The notes beneath the pieces were generated by a model. It did no database searches. It had not been told where the DNA came from and worked only from the letters and a program-made list of their open reading frames with translations. 64,000 nucleotides of DNA from Paragonimus skrjabini miyazakii. Lineage: Eukaryota > Platyhelminthes > Trematoda > Plagiorchiida > Troglotrematidae. This document shows positions 22,640 through 34,671 of this stretch, in pieces. The DNA lies in the NCBI GenBank assembly GCA_014338405.1, contig JTDE01000283.1, forward strand, positions 122,202-186,201, written 5' to 3'. Made by a program: the position numbers and the translations under genes. Each line of letters begins with the position of its first letter. Within the stretch, counting starts at the first letter, position 1.

Positions 22640-23470
22640 ATAGCTGTTTGCCTGTTCTAGACATTGTGATGAGTCGCCAAGACGATGGCTGTATTAAAAG
22701 AGGTGTCCATAGAAAATTCACATGGTATGGTCACTATCTGAACCTTATCAGTTCTACGTCAGTCCAACAGAAACGCACGCTGGTCAATATGCTGTTCATA
22801 TGAGCAAGACAAATCTGTGAACAGGACGTTCATTTGCTGAAACTTGACTTGACCACGTTTGCACTACAGCCTGATGATGACTCTCAAACGCTCATAGGAA
22901 GGTGTAGTAGACCAAAAATGTTGTTCACTGTGAGAACAGAAGGTTTACACAAAGCTGCTTTTTAGAAGTGATTACGTTTAGTGTCAAACAACGCAAACGT
23001 TAGTAAAAGGTAAATCAAATCCCCGACAGTCAGTTCAAGTTAATGATGTCAATTTACTGTGTAAATCGTGTAATCAAAAAACTGCCTGTGCCTTCAGTCA
23101 ACTGTCGGAGTCGCCTCACACTATGTCTTCCAGACTACGTCTGACTGCTGAGAACGTTAGGTGGGTAGAATCGACAAATGCTTGATCTCCAAAGTAAACA
23201 ACTATTCGCCTAAGCGGACACATAGGTCCGTGTTACCATAAAACAGCAATATCGTTGTAACACACAAACGACCGGTGTCCTCAGTCTTTAGAAGCAGTCT
23301 GATCACAGACCAGATCAGTGGAAATCCTACTGCATCATTCCGATCTAGAAAAGTTTATAGTTTGTTAAGACGGTTACGATCAATCGACTGAAAGTGGCTT
23401 TGTGTGTTCAAAAACAGTTATTCGTTGATTTGATCCTGCTTTGGACTTTGTAACCTTTCCTAGACGACTA
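22640..23470 (+). mobile_element. PLE fragment: RT thumb and GIY-YIG domain
   Basis: The plus-strand translation includes VMSRQDDGCIKRGVHRKFTW, GHYLNLISSTSVQQKRTLVN, RQICEQDVHLLKLDL (RT end, 22660-22850), then a VGRI-like YIG region near 23160 and VVTHKR...SVFRS...LITDQI (23240-23320). The last part is the reverse complement of the family at 18000-18369. Many stops. Confidence 0.7.
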
Positions 23471-23574
23471 AGTCTTGGCCACGAACACCCGAAATGTTTT
23501 GATTTAGAACAACCGATTAATGTTATTTTTTGTAAATCTGATGCCAATTAGTCAACGCGGGGTGCGTGTATCTA

Positions 23575-24050
23575 TCACTCTTCATGTTCTAAGTGGTTTG
23601 TTTGGTTCCACAGCAGGTTGTGTGGGAAGGCTGCTGGATTATGGCCGATTGCAATGTACCGGGTGTTGGCCGAGCAATGCGGGCGATATAAATGGTCTAG
23701 TATTTGATGCTCAAAACCATGTCTTCTAAGTGCTTCATTAATCTTGTCGTCATTAATTGAAAGACGTGCTTTAGAAAGTGCAGACAATAGAAAGGAGGAT
23801 AAGACATTGTGGAGAGCACCAGAGCTTGTTGTACGTGGCGATGAGACAAATAGGTGAACTGACTGCAGTTAATAAACCAGTTGCGTAAAGGATCAATTGT
23901 AGAGTATCAAGTGTCAAACACGTTGGTAAGCTAGAACAGCATCTAACTGTTTATGTTGCCCAAAGAATAGCTGACATTTATGACGATTGTTTAGATCAGT
24001 TCTCTTCATAATAGCCACAGTCGGCTCAAATTGAATGCCGTTATGGGCAG
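23575..24050 (-). mobile_element. Possible PLE RT-thumb fragment
   Basis: The minus-strand frame reads KARLSINDDKINEALRRHGF and EHQILDHLYRP, resembling the PLE segment that ends the RT (I-x-E-x-L-x-x-N-G-Y-P-x-x-F-I). Upstream, SVHLFVSSP resembles the H-x-x-S-F-x-P segment. The resemblance is modest. Confidence 0.4.
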
Positions 24051-24289
24051 ACTGGATTACTAATAACTAAGATCCGGGTTCATGTGAGAAATCTGTGTTT
24101 GGTTCCATATGTCAAAAGCTATCAGTAGTAAGAACGACTGTTAACAGGTTGATGACCAAGTAGTTGATCACACAGTCTATTTGCGAATGTTTGGAAGTAA
24201 CCAAGTCACATTGTTAATCGAACGAGTACCAGTTGACATTATGCAAACCCAACTGCCGAAAAACAAAATTGTCCAAACACATGCCCTTA

Positions 24290-24645
24290 ATAGTTAAAGA
24301 GTTCATACTTGTGCAGTGAAGATGAGCGAACGTAATATACTACTCATACCACTGCTATTCAGTAGTAGGACCAGAGCATATATTTTGACCTCGTACAAGC
24401 CGCAGGAAAATTGCAGAAAGGAACATCAGAGTACAGCATCGCCCATAATGGTCACTGCTACTTAGAGGAACTGAGCATTGACGTCTGCGGCAGCCGAGAC
24501 GGTCTGGGGCCGAATACCGCGTGCAAATGAGTGGTTTTGTTTCAAGTCTTGTTTAAACGCTTAACCCATGTGTTGATTTGCCGAATAAACAACCCATGTG
24601 CCATCCGCGTTCTTGGATCACAACACTTGTAATACCTTCTTACTG
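24290..24645 (-). repeat. Unnamed dispersed repeat, copy 2
   Basis: In minus orientation it starts AAGTGTTGTGATCCAAGAAC and CGGATGGCACATGGGTTG and shares the middle and 3' blocks of the copy at 16832-17150, with several indels. Confidence 0.7.
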
Positions 24646-27600
24646 CGAACAGACCAACGTGACGGGATGAGTTTTAGCAACCACCTCCGGTATGGGACTA
24701 TGTTTTGCTGATCAGTGTGATGTGTGCTGCATATAGTTACAGAAACTGCTCGCTGTTAAGCACCTTATATCTGCGGTATTAATGGCAACATGTATTTTTG
24801 ATCCGGTTTGGCCTAAGTTGATTTTCACTTGTACTTCTTGACTGTGATTGAACCAGAATGATGGTATTCGTGCGGTGTAGATGAGGAAAGAAATGCTCTA
24901 AGAAACCACAGGATGGTCGAAACTTTGAAACACTTCATCGGTCTTAAAAAACTGGACACGACCAATCTCTTTTTTACTGTCTTTTACTGATAAACTTTGT
25001 TATTAACCTTGATTATCGATCCACAGTTTGATGTGATGTGAAATCTGTTGATCAACTGTGGATGAGCTGCAGACTAAAAAACATTTACTACGATCTACGA
25101 AGATGGTGAGAGTGGCTATATTAAATAAACTGTCTAATGATCACTTACGCATTTTGGGAAACTATTTTGATCTTTCTATGCCTAACGAAAACCACGCACC
25201 CCACAAAATTGAACTAATGCCACACTGGAATCCAGATCGATAATCTAGGTCCCCAACCACTAGGTCACAGTACTGCGGTCAGCAGGTTGCAGGAAGCCTA
25301 ATGCATCCATTTTCATTGATGCTATGGTTCCATTTCTGACGGCGTAAGCTCGATCGATCTTTTGTAGTAAACTGTGAGCTTTTTGTTATACTCCTTACAC
25401 GGTTGAACAGAAAGAATCTACTGAATTCGTCTCATAGAATTTCAAGTCCACCCTAAAAAACAGCAAATTCATCCTTGGAACAAAATGATGTGAAGCGGTC
25501 TTAACCAGTAATCTAATCACCTGAACTTTTGTTTGGATGCAGGTTAGAAAAAACGGATTCGTGTACGAATGTTCATCAAACATGGTAGGTTTTGTGAGTG
25601 TTACATATTGTAGTTTACAGACTGATGTCTATTTACCACAGTTGGGCCAGTGAACGATGTATTGTGGAGTGGTCAAAAGCGTTATTTCCCTCACTAACAC
25701 TATGTAACCTAAACTCAAGTTTTATCAATGGCAAGGTTGATACTGTGATAAGTAAACGGACGATACCAACTTTTAAATTTTGCTTCATCACCCACATAAA
25801 TTTGTGAGCAAACTATTCAAGACATTTTATTAAGGGGGCGGTTTAGTTTTCAACTGAAAGTAAAACAATAAAGGTAGTAGAAGTTTTAATTATAAGGAGA
25901 TGTTTCCGGTAATTCTATGTAGATTTTTCAAATCACACGAATGTCTGAATAATTGAATCAGAAAACCAAGTGTGCAAGATGACAGCATCATTTCACGCGT
26001 TCTTCTAAGATGTGGCACGTGACAAAGTATTTAAGTAAAAATGTAGCAAATCTGGAATGACTAGGTCGACGAGCATATTTGTGTGTTATTGGTTAAAACC
26101 GTGACAGACGTACTGTCAAAACCTGTGACATTAGTACCTTCATGACAGGCCAGTGGAATGTTATGGCTGTGTCTTTGAATGATCTCATACTATGTAGTAA
26201 AGCGTTAGTGTACGGGGAGCTTCTGGTCGGTGGCTCGCACGACCGGTCTGCGAAACATGTTTGGCGATCAAAGAAGCCGGATAGTTTCAACCGGTGGATT
26301 TATGTCAGATCAGGATGCACCCTAAGTTTTTGGTTTAGTGTGAACGTGTTCACTCACCCTTGAGACACTGTACTACAAGAGTTGTTGAGGAGAGTATACG
26401 GAATAACAATATCAACTTACAAACTCGTTTTTGATTACAATAACACACAGCGCATACAAGAGTTTATGCATGAAAACAAAAGACATTTAAATCACTGTAA
26501 GATATTTTGAAGACAGTCGTTAAACACATAATAGTGAAGTGTATGACTGGGCTAATCAAACGAAGATAACCGGTGAAATAAGAGTTGATTTAAATGTGAG
26601 AAGTGCTAGATTGCACTGGTAGGGAAATCGGTAGGGAAAGTAGTGTAACCCTTTATTTTGGCTCTTATCTATAAACTTCAGGTATTCATGACAGGGTATT
26701 CGGATCTTCTTGAATCAGTATGGCAAGTAACCAAAGCCATGCTCAATTATCGAGAATTACGCAACGACTTCTGTGCATAGAGATGTCGGTACAGCCTCAT
26801 GGTAGGCCGTGCGCAGAATACCATCTGTAAGTTAAATGAAACTTTTTTGAAAGGGGATTTTATTAACCCGGATCTACACTCCACAAGCCATTTACTTAAT
26901 GATGTAGCAAATTCTTTCGTTTCGGAATTCCTAGAGACACTACTGAAAGCCGGCGTGTCCAGGATCATACTAAGTGGCGAGTTGATAGTTACATCCTACC
27001 AGCGAGTTCGACACGATGTTGAATGCAAGACTTACTGCTCCACTTGATTACGGTGATCCTATGGTTATTTATAGGAATTTGACAATATGCTCTCCAAAAT
27101 ATCAGTCTAAAACCCAATAAGTAAATAAAGACAGTTCGTCAACGCTAAATGGCCTCAATCACGCGTTCAATCTAGATCACCACCGGAAGTACACCGATGA
27201 GGAAATCTATGACGGCACAAGCAGCTGTGTTTCTATAAATTGTTTTTAACCTAGTAAAAATAAGAGACGTATGTGAAATAGAACCGAACGTCCGAGTACA
27301 CATAAACGTTCGGCATGGAATCGGTATCAACCAACGTAGACTGAACTGCGGCCGCCATAAAAGAGGATCACTTTCACTATCAATACGGGTTTGTTCAAAC
27401 ACTGTAAGTGAACTTTGACTTGTGTACACCAAGGTCGTAGCATAGGCAAAAAGTGAAGTAGATATTTCCCAATTTCTAATCTCTCGTAGGCTTACTGATA
27501 GGAATGTGAAGTCTGGAACACCCTAAGTAAACAATATGTAAGTGTGCATAATTTCACAGTATCAACAAATTTCGAGCAAACACTGAACCACTTAACCGGT

Positions 27601-28020
27601 TTATCCTGAGGAGCAATCTCACAACTCAAGATCAAATTGGAGAACTTACTGACACAACTCATCCGGTCCGGACTTCATGTATCTTCTGTTGTCTGGAAAA
27701 TCTGGGACATTGAACTAACAAAACCGTTAACAACGCATTCTAGTCACTCTTTGTCAGCTGTCTGTCTGCTGAAAACGTGTAGACGGTTAACATTCGCGCT
27801 TGTCTCCAAATGCGGGTATAGGGGAGACCAAGTAAACGATTCGCTATGGGAGTTGTCTTCTGCAGTCTCCATAGTAGCCGACTAAATGACTGTCCGTGCT
27901 AAGATAGCAGAACTCTAACTCAGTACGAACGAGCACCTACTAAACGATATTTATCTCACGAACATGATGATCGCTCTTAGCTTTTGGGCCAAGAATGTCG
28001 GTGTAAAAGTGGTCAGTGAT
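24646..28020. other. Long stretch without recognisable genes
   Basis: Contains several short open frames (25058-25243, 25598-25807, 26142-26363, 26799-27047, 27637-27885 on plus). None has a domain I can defend. The frame at 26799-27047 looks the most protein-like by composition but matches nothing I know. This could be decayed element sequence, intron or intergenic DNA. Confidence 0.4.
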
Positions 28021-28029
28021 TCAATCCCG

Positions 28030-28330
28030 TGATTTTTTTTTTTTTACAAAACTATTGACAATATTGGTCATTTGTCAGGCTACGGAACTCTTAGAGTTAG
28101 GGACTAGATCAGCGCTAAATCAGCTTGCCTGAGAATTATCTGAATGCAAGTAGGTTCAATGACTTGAAGAATGGATGGTTATCAATGTGGATCTCTACCA
28201 ACAACGGGTTTATGCGAGATTTCATTTTAGGACCTTTCTTATTCACGTTATTGATAAACGGATAGAGAATAACACAACGTTACGAGCAAGTTGTAATAAT
28301 CTACGTTTCAACCACCTTGGGTAGCCTTCC
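28030..28330 (+). pseudogene. LINE RT scrap
   Basis: After a T13 run (28033-28045), the plus-strand translation contains GYGTLRVRD then, near 28185-28265, TNNGFMRDFILGPFLFTLLI. This resembles the RT box GVPQGSxLGPLLFxLYIND of CR1/jockey-type LINEs. Only about 80 codons survive. Confidence 0.5.
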
Positions 28331-28369
28331 TCAGGAGTGTTGTAATGGAAATCACATTAACAAAGGAAC

Positions 28370-29016
28370 AGAGGTCACATGGGATTTGCTGTGGTTAGGT
28401 CATTCTGTGCCGCACCTGAACCGACTGGTCTAATCCTTTGCCTATTAAGTGGGGGTGAGGATGATGTAGATAAGACGCGTCTGTGTCTGGTTTTGTTCAT
28501 CCATCCACGCCACACTACAGCCATGGGTTTGCTATCATTGCGATTAGTACAGGCGTGTTGTGTGCAAATCATGAGGGCTTCAGCACAGCATTGCAGACCC
28601 TTGTGAATCACTCGGGCTTGATCAAAACATACGTTGTGATTCTCTGATAGTGCATGAAGTGCGATGACTCAATCGTTCTCTAGTTTGCAAAGTTGATGTG
28701 CATCTTTAGAAGGAAACCACGTGTGTCTTTTGTGTTCGGCAATACGTACTTCCAGCTGTCTGCTTTTCTCTTCAATGTGGCTGATATTGCAACCACCGCA
28801 ATTGGATTTCGTAAACACAGTCTGTCTGGTCACCTATAGAAACTGGATCCTTCGGATGCATCACCAGTCGTTCTAAGGTATTGTCTAACCGGAATACGGT
28901 CCGTATATCATACTCAGAAAGTATGGAGCGAATTTTTTCAGACGTATGTTCACGATACGGTATTCGTACAGTAAACTTGAAACTTCTGTTTGGTTTTGGT
29001 CTCCTCCATAGTTGAC
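28370..29016 (-). pseudogene. GIY-YIG endonuclease part of the interrupted PLE
   Basis: The translation includes FKFTVRIPYREHTSEKIRSI, DIRTVFRLDNTLERLV, DQTDCVYEIQC (GIY-type strand with a C-x2-C pair), ISHIEEKSRQLEVRIAEHKR (YIG-type strand, here SHIEEK), VIALHALSENHNV and a C-terminal stretch. The conserved glycine of YIG is Glu here, suggesting loss of nuclease function. It lies immediately beyond the SINE insertion. Confidence 0.8.
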
Positions 29017-29028
29017 ATGCGCTTAATT
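29017..29028. repeat. Target site duplication, left copy
   Basis: ATGCGCTTAATT, identical to 29508-29519. It brackets the SINE insertion in the PLE. Confidence 0.85.
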
Positions 29029-29507
29029 ACTAATAAGTAGTGTGGCAGATTTATGAATTTAGATAAGACCCAACTGTGAAAAGTCAGGGCTTTGGCTGGA
29101 TTCTAACCAGCGACAGAAACACCATGCCTCAACGCGGCAAGTGCTTTACCAGCTGAGCTACCAAGCCAAGCCAAGAGCTCGGAAATTTCACATTTGGACT
29201 CGGTTACCCACCCGTCCCACTGTCTCATATGGAATCCACCAAATGATCCAGGGGATCGACTGCCCCGGCAGGATTTCTCAAACAGTTCACGCTGGAATCC
29301 CCCTACGCCACTGTTGAGCATAGAATTTGTATTACTAATAACTAGTGTGGCAGATTTATGAATTTAGATGAGACCCAACTGTGAAAAGCTCCTGGCGTGG
29401 CTTCGTAGCTCAGCTGATGGAGCGCTTGCCGCGTTGAGGCATGGTGTTTCTGTCGCTGGTTAGAATCCAGTCGAAGTCCTGACTTTTCACAGTTGGGTCC
29501 CATCTAA
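29029..29507 (-). mobile_element. tRNA-derived SINE (type 2) insertion of 479 bp with two tRNA-like units
   Basis: Flanked by the perfect 12-bp duplication. It holds a minus-strand SINE (29029-29340) with tRNA-like part at 29085-29165: A box TAGCTCAGCTGG, B box GGTTAGAATCC and an acceptor-like pairing GGCTTGG/CCAAAGCC. A second tRNA-like unit lies on the plus strand (29399-29477). A 55-base block GTGTGGCAGATTTATGAATT... occurs in direct orientation at 29039 and 29345. The unit therefore looks like a rearranged dimer. Other copies: 34672-35045 and 58762-58990. Confidence 0.85.
29399..29477 (+). repeat. Second tRNA-like unit inside the SINE insertion
   Basis: Resembles a tRNA head (GGCTTCGTAGCTCAGCTGATGG) and TPsiC arm (GGTTAGAATCC), but the anticodon region is enlarged and non-canonical, as in SINEs. 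Not a functional tRNA. Confidence 0.7.
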
Positions 29508-29519
29508 ATGCGCTTAATT
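29508..29519. repeat. Target site duplication, right copy
   Basis: ATGCGCTTAATT, identical to 29017-29028. Confidence 0.85.
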
Positions 29520-30948
29520 GTATTATCAATAAACGCGTTTGGATATTGATTAGCAGCAAGCATTTCTTTGATGTTAGTAATTTCTGTTTTTCTCGAGGGT
29601 TCAATAGTGCAGATCTTACTAGCTCTATTAACGAGGGATTTGATGACCGTTGTCTTCATACCGATTGGATGTGACGAGTTAAAACTGAGATACCGACCAG
29701 AATGTGTTGATTTGCGGTACACAGAAACCTGAAATCTCAGTTGCTCATCAACTTTCATGAGGCAGTCTAGAAAACTAAGTAGGCGCTCCACGGTTTCGGT
29801 TTCCAATGTGAACAAAATGCCGTTGCATTTTGAGTTAAGAAACTGTAGGAAATGGTCGAGAGTGGTCCGTTTGATGACGACAAACGTGTTATCTGCACAC
29901 CGCCACCAAATTCGTGAAGGGCAGATAAATTCGCTAATCAATTGCGTTTCTAGGTGTCCGAGGGATAGGCTGGCTACTGTAGGTGCAACAGGAGAACCCA
30001 TTGCCACACCATCGGTTTGCTTGTACAGTTTTTAAAACATTGAGTTTCCTCAATCCATTTGGTCGTTGAATGTGATCAGGGTTGAGTGCAAGCGAAGTTC
30101 AAGACCAGATACAATTTCAGAGTGTGATAAATTAGTACGTGCACCAAGAGAGTCATCATTATCTAATAATTCTTTAACAACATTAATGCTAAGTTTTACC
30201 GGTATGCTAGTGTAAAAAGAGAGGTCACGTCAAAACTAAGAAAGTTTCGTCACAACATAATGTCACATGTTCGAGTTTGTCAACAAAATCAAAAGAATCT
30301 TTAACGGTGCTTACCAACTTGTTATGCAACGGTTTGATTATGCGACTGATAAACTTGGCCAACTTGTAAGTTGGACTGGTAGTGTAGTCAACAATGGGTC
30401 TAATGGGTAGTCCTGTCTCATGTATTTTTGGAAAGCCATAAAAACGCAAAGGACGGTTAGTTTTTGGATTGAGTGTGAATCAAGTAGATTGCTCAAATTT
30501 TTCTTTGATGCCTCGAAGGAATTTGCTGGTCTGTGCTTTCACTTTATTGAGAAGTGCGTTGGCCTTCTGCTCATTGATCTCTTCATATGTACCAGTTACT
30601 AAGTGCTCCAACACTCTATCGGTAATCTTCTTGGTTAAGAATCACTGTGATGTCACCTTTATCGGCCTCAGTGACGTGAATGGATCGATCCTTCCTGATG
30701 AAACCAAGAGCGTTCTGTTCTGCAGTGGTTAAGTTTGAGACAGTTGGCTGTGGTCGTTGTAAAACGCCAGTAATTCGGAATCGTGTTTCATCTGTAACAT
30801 CTGTGGCCAGTTTGCTTAGAGCAGGTTCAATTTTGGGGATTAAATCTATTGGCTCAAGTTGCTTCCGTTGAATGTTGAAAATGAGTCCTTTTTTAAGCAG
30901 GCTTATCTCGTTCATATTGAGGGGTCGCGATGAGAGGTTCATGATCAC
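29520..30948 (-). pseudogene. Reverse transcriptase part of the interrupted PLE
   Basis: Contains the PLE-specific motifs in order (VTEADKGD, YGFPKIHETGLPIRPIV, FYTSIPV, MGSPVAPTVASLSLGHLE, CADNTFVVI, LSFLDCLMKV, YRKSTHSGRYLSFNSSHP, SLVNRASKIC, then ANQYPNAFIDNTI). The palm catalytic box YVDD of the family is CADN, so both the tyrosine and one aspartate are lost. Frameshifts separate 29504-30007, 30225-30449 and 30616-30948. Confidence 0.85.
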
Positions 30949-31178
30949 ATTTTCTGTTGTAGTACAGCATGTGTGGCAGAAGAAACGTGATTTAATTTTC
31001 CGAAAAGCTTGTCAAACTTTCTTTTTTGGTGTTCATTTGCCTTTGCGAAAAACGTTAGTTCACGCTGATTGATCAGCTCCATGACATAAGTCCGAATGTC
31101 GTGTGTAACATTTTGTACACTATTTTCTATTTCATAATTCTGATTGTTATTCACACTTTTCACTTTCCTCAACTTCAC

Positions 31179-33549
31179 ATATACAGCGAACGTTTAACCC
31201 AACTTAATCGAACTAATCAATAATCAGTAAATACAACTCACTCACTTCTCGGTTCGCAAGCCTTGCGTTCTGTCTGCGTTCGGTGACGCTGGTGCACAGA
31301 ATTTTGGAGAGTTAGAAGCTAAGGGAATCAACCGACTATTGCGGCAAATTTCCTCATTTATCTGTCATGGGAATTACCTCAGTTGTGACCTCCAAGAGTA
31401 ATTAGGAACGACGCGACGAATTTTATCTATTGGATACTGCATTTGGTGTAGTGGAATTCTAAATTAAAGCACTTTAACAAACTATTGTGAGTCAATCGTT
31501 TCCATTCTTATCACCTTTTTGATCTCATGTTCATACCTGCATTTTGTATAGTGTTCAGATCCGCTACACGTGCGGTAAAACATGATGGATGAGTCCGTCT
31601 AATTTGTCATAGCTTTTCGTTCTTTAGCCGCTCGGCAGCATCAGTACGCCAGTGTTGCTTTCTACTGACAAAACAAAACGCTAGCGAGTTTTGCTGTCCA
31701 AAAAATGTGAATACCTTGAAGAACGATGTGACGAGTCTAAATTAACGCTTCAGGATAAAAACTTGTCATCCACTGTCATTAAATTTAAAGTCGTAGATAT
31801 CCGACGCCAAAATTGTGCTGACTGTTAGCCTGACAAAACTAACCTATTTTTATCAATGAGATTCGGGGTTTGTGAACGATCGGCAATTTGATGACGTTTC
31901 ACTTCTGATGTAGAAGATTTCTCAGACGAAATTTACCAGTTACAAATATAGTGGTAATGATCAATCGTCCGCATTAAACTAAATCATCGATTGCTCACAA
32001 GTTTGTTTTTGAAAACATGAACCCTCAATCGATCTCAAGTATATCCCAACAAATGATGAGATTTAGGGCTTCTGATGATAGACAGTTTAAGTCTGTCCAC
32101 AAACTGTGCAGCGGTGGCTGAAAACGGCATAATAACCCTAAGCCTCTTGTAAAGAATTTATGCAACCTTCTGTCTTGAAGTTTTCCCAATATATTCACTA
32201 ACGTAATCTACTCACAACTAGACGTGAATAAACAAGTCTGTCCTCCTTATCGTAAATGGAGTTAGTACTAATGGAACGTGTTCACTTACCGGCCAATGGA
32301 AGAATTATGAGACTCAAGAAATTCCCTTACCCAAACTGAGAAGGTCTGATGAGAAACAGCGAACGGCTGTTTTCAGAAAAGCGACATACCGAATTTTGCA
32401 AAAACCGACGGACTAATTTTGTAGTCTGAAACATATTCTGATAACTCTTGTTTCGTTCTTCAGGGATTACCGTTTACTTTGAATAAAAGCGCACAAAATA
32501 ATAAATTACACAATGGTTTCCGAATTCTAGCAAACTGTCAGACACGGATATCTTTTACATGTCGAATTATTGAGTTGATAGATGGTAGATGCTACACCAG
32601 ACTGCCATCCCGACTGATCAATGTTCTGACATACCAGTTTGATCGAACTGTCGACATTGATTAACCAGAGCCTTCTGCGAATCGTTGATTGACCTCGTAT
32701 GGATGAGCCTGTCCACTCTAAGCCGCTTACATTGACATCTATCGGTGTTTGACTGTCGACGGTGATCACGAGTCAAATTTATTAATTCACAACGGTGAAC
32801 CTTTCCTAGGGTCTCGTACATTTACGAATATTTTATAAATCTGAACTTTCCAGAAGATGCACATATATCTCCATCCACCTTCAAACGGAAGGTATAAAGA
32901 AGAAAGGTTTACACAGACCGTGAAGTCTTAGGTTCCGCTAGTCCATAGATGGGATTACATGAGTTGAACAGCTGGACCCAGTTGCCAGTTGAAGAAACCC
33001 GATGGCACTGTATAGGGACACATCGGCCAGAGTAACCAATCGAAAATCTGAGGGAAACGAAATGGTGAGGCATGAATTGTCTTCTCCTGGGAGCAGGACA
33101 AGCAGCCGTTATTGACATTCCTTGAAGAGTTTCATTCCGACAGACATTTCACTGGAATAGCTGTGTCTTCATTTATTTACCTTGTGAAGTTACAAGAGAA
33201 TCCTACTGAGCTAGTTTTCATAACAAGTAAGCACGGACAAAAAGGTACTTTATCCATCATGGGTAACATTTTCATCAAGAAGGTATACAGCTATCTACCA
33301 TTCCTTTTAACGCGTAATATATTCAGATCTGTGAACTCTGATCAGACTCAACTATACAGATGACTTACCATTTCAGATTACGTCACAATTAGTGGCGTGC
33401 TTGTAGTGAACTGCTGTAATGATGACTGTCAGTCTGTCGTGGTCACGGTTGCACGTGACGGGCCGTGAGTTGTTGCCGGTCTCACTTGACTGATTGATTT
33501 TAAATTTTGTATCTAAATATCTGTATGGCAGCCACAGAATCCCGGTGCA
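31179..33549. other. No recognisable gene
   Basis: Upstream flank of the PLE (possible 5' region) and then anonymous sequence up to the assembly gap. The minus frames at 32527-32821 and plus 33112-33363 are unassigned. One pair of similar words (CTGTCGACGGTGATCA) recurs at 32753 and 59835; its meaning is unclear. Confidence 0.4.
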
Positions 33550-33649
33550 NNNNNNNNNNNNNNNNNNNNNNNNNNNNNNNNNNNNNNNNNNNNNNNNNNN
33601 NNNNNNNNNNNNNNNNNNNNNNNNNNNNNNNNNNNNNNNNNNNNNNNNN
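33550..33649. other. Assembly gap of exactly 100 N
   Basis: Run of 100 unknown bases. A round number usually denotes a gap of unknown true size in scaffolding. Open frames crossing it are meaningless. Confidence 0.99.
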
Positions 33650-34671
33650 AATGTCTATCTATAAAGAAGGACTTAATGAACATCTTCGATGACTGCCTTC
33701 CATATTTTATTGAGGACCATTGTTTGATGAGTAGTACATACATCAGGGCTGTTGACTCGAAGGAACATACTCGGAAGCAATCTGAAATGTCTTGGTTCAT
33801 CAAATCTAACTGATATGGTATATCCCAGGTTGCAGTATTCACTACTGCAACAGATGTTTGAAAGTAAATAATTTCATTTTTAAGGACCTTGTGCTTTTGA
33901 TGAACTGGAATAGACGAATGAGAAGACGTTGATAATGTAATGTGCTCGTAAATTTTGATCATAAAGGTGAGTATGTGATTACATTTACTTCAGGTTTATT
34001 TGACTAAACTAGCCACTCTTTCCTTGGACTGTAAAATGCCAGACAAACTGCTGCATAAAAGTTTTCTGTTATTTATTTTGCTTAAACTGTAAGTAGCTTT
34101 TCGGAAGTACTAACTCCACACCTATTACTTACTTCCCTTGCATGCAGAAAGAGTGGTTCTCATTCCACAAATGACTGACTTGGCCTATGTGATGTGCAAA
34201 CGTATGACTTTTTGTACGAGCTTGCCCCGTCATCGTGTTCATAGGTTGGAAGGTTGAAGTTCTTGCCGACAACATCAGTGTTGGTAGATTTTCGCTACAT
34301 TCTTATCGGGTTCAGAAGGCTAGTCTGTGGCCACAATGGCGTACACACAAGGGGGAACAGCTGAGTGGTTACGTATACTTTTATTCTAATCACGTGACAC
34401 AGGAGCAGGTCTAAACACATGGACTTGATCATGTTACCATGACGGTTTTAATATGTGAAGTTCTGCATGTTTAGCAGTACACTATAGTTTGGCTAACAAA
34501 ACGTCTTACTTATTGATAACAGTATTTACAACCGATTCACTGGCAGTGTTTATTATTACAAACCCCGAAACAATCTTGTTACAAGTGCTTCCTATGTAAT
34601 ACCCCATCTTCAGTGGCCCATCCTTAGCAATAACTTTGCCAAATAAACGAATTCAAATTATCACTAATAAT
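33650..34671. other. No recognisable gene
   Basis: Anonymous sequence. No domain, tRNA or known repeat seen. Confidence 0.4.

Larger units (their letters stand above)
28370..31178 (-). mobile_element. Near full-length Penelope-like element, interrupted by a SINE
   Basis: From ATG 31178 downward: an N-terminal region (30945-31178), NLSSRPLNMNEISLLKKGL and VTEADKGDITVILNQEDY (30616-30948), YGFPKIHETGLPIRPIVDY and PTYKLAKFI (30225-30449), DLSFYTSIPV, MAMGSPVAPTVASLSLGHLE and WWRCADNTFVVI (palm box CADN instead of YVDD, 29888-29899), LSFLDCLMKVDEQL, then a SINE with 12-bp target duplication, then the endonuclease CVYEIQC...NISHIEEKSRQLEVRIAEHK and a C-terminus to about 28375. Without the SINE and one target copy the coding span is near 2.3 kb, usual for PLEs. 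Frameshifts and the altered palm box make it inactive. Confidence 0.9.

Noticed and set aside
26142..26363. WD40-like repeat (LVGGSHDRSAKHVW) in a plus-strand frame
   Set aside because: A single short resemblance with an extra residue and no further repeats around it.
29399..29477. Functional tRNA gene
   Set aside because: The anticodon region is too long and lacks a proper hairpin. The same unit recurs in SINE copies.
33507..33962. Open frames of 61 and 149 codons
   Set aside because: They run across the N gap and are meaningless.
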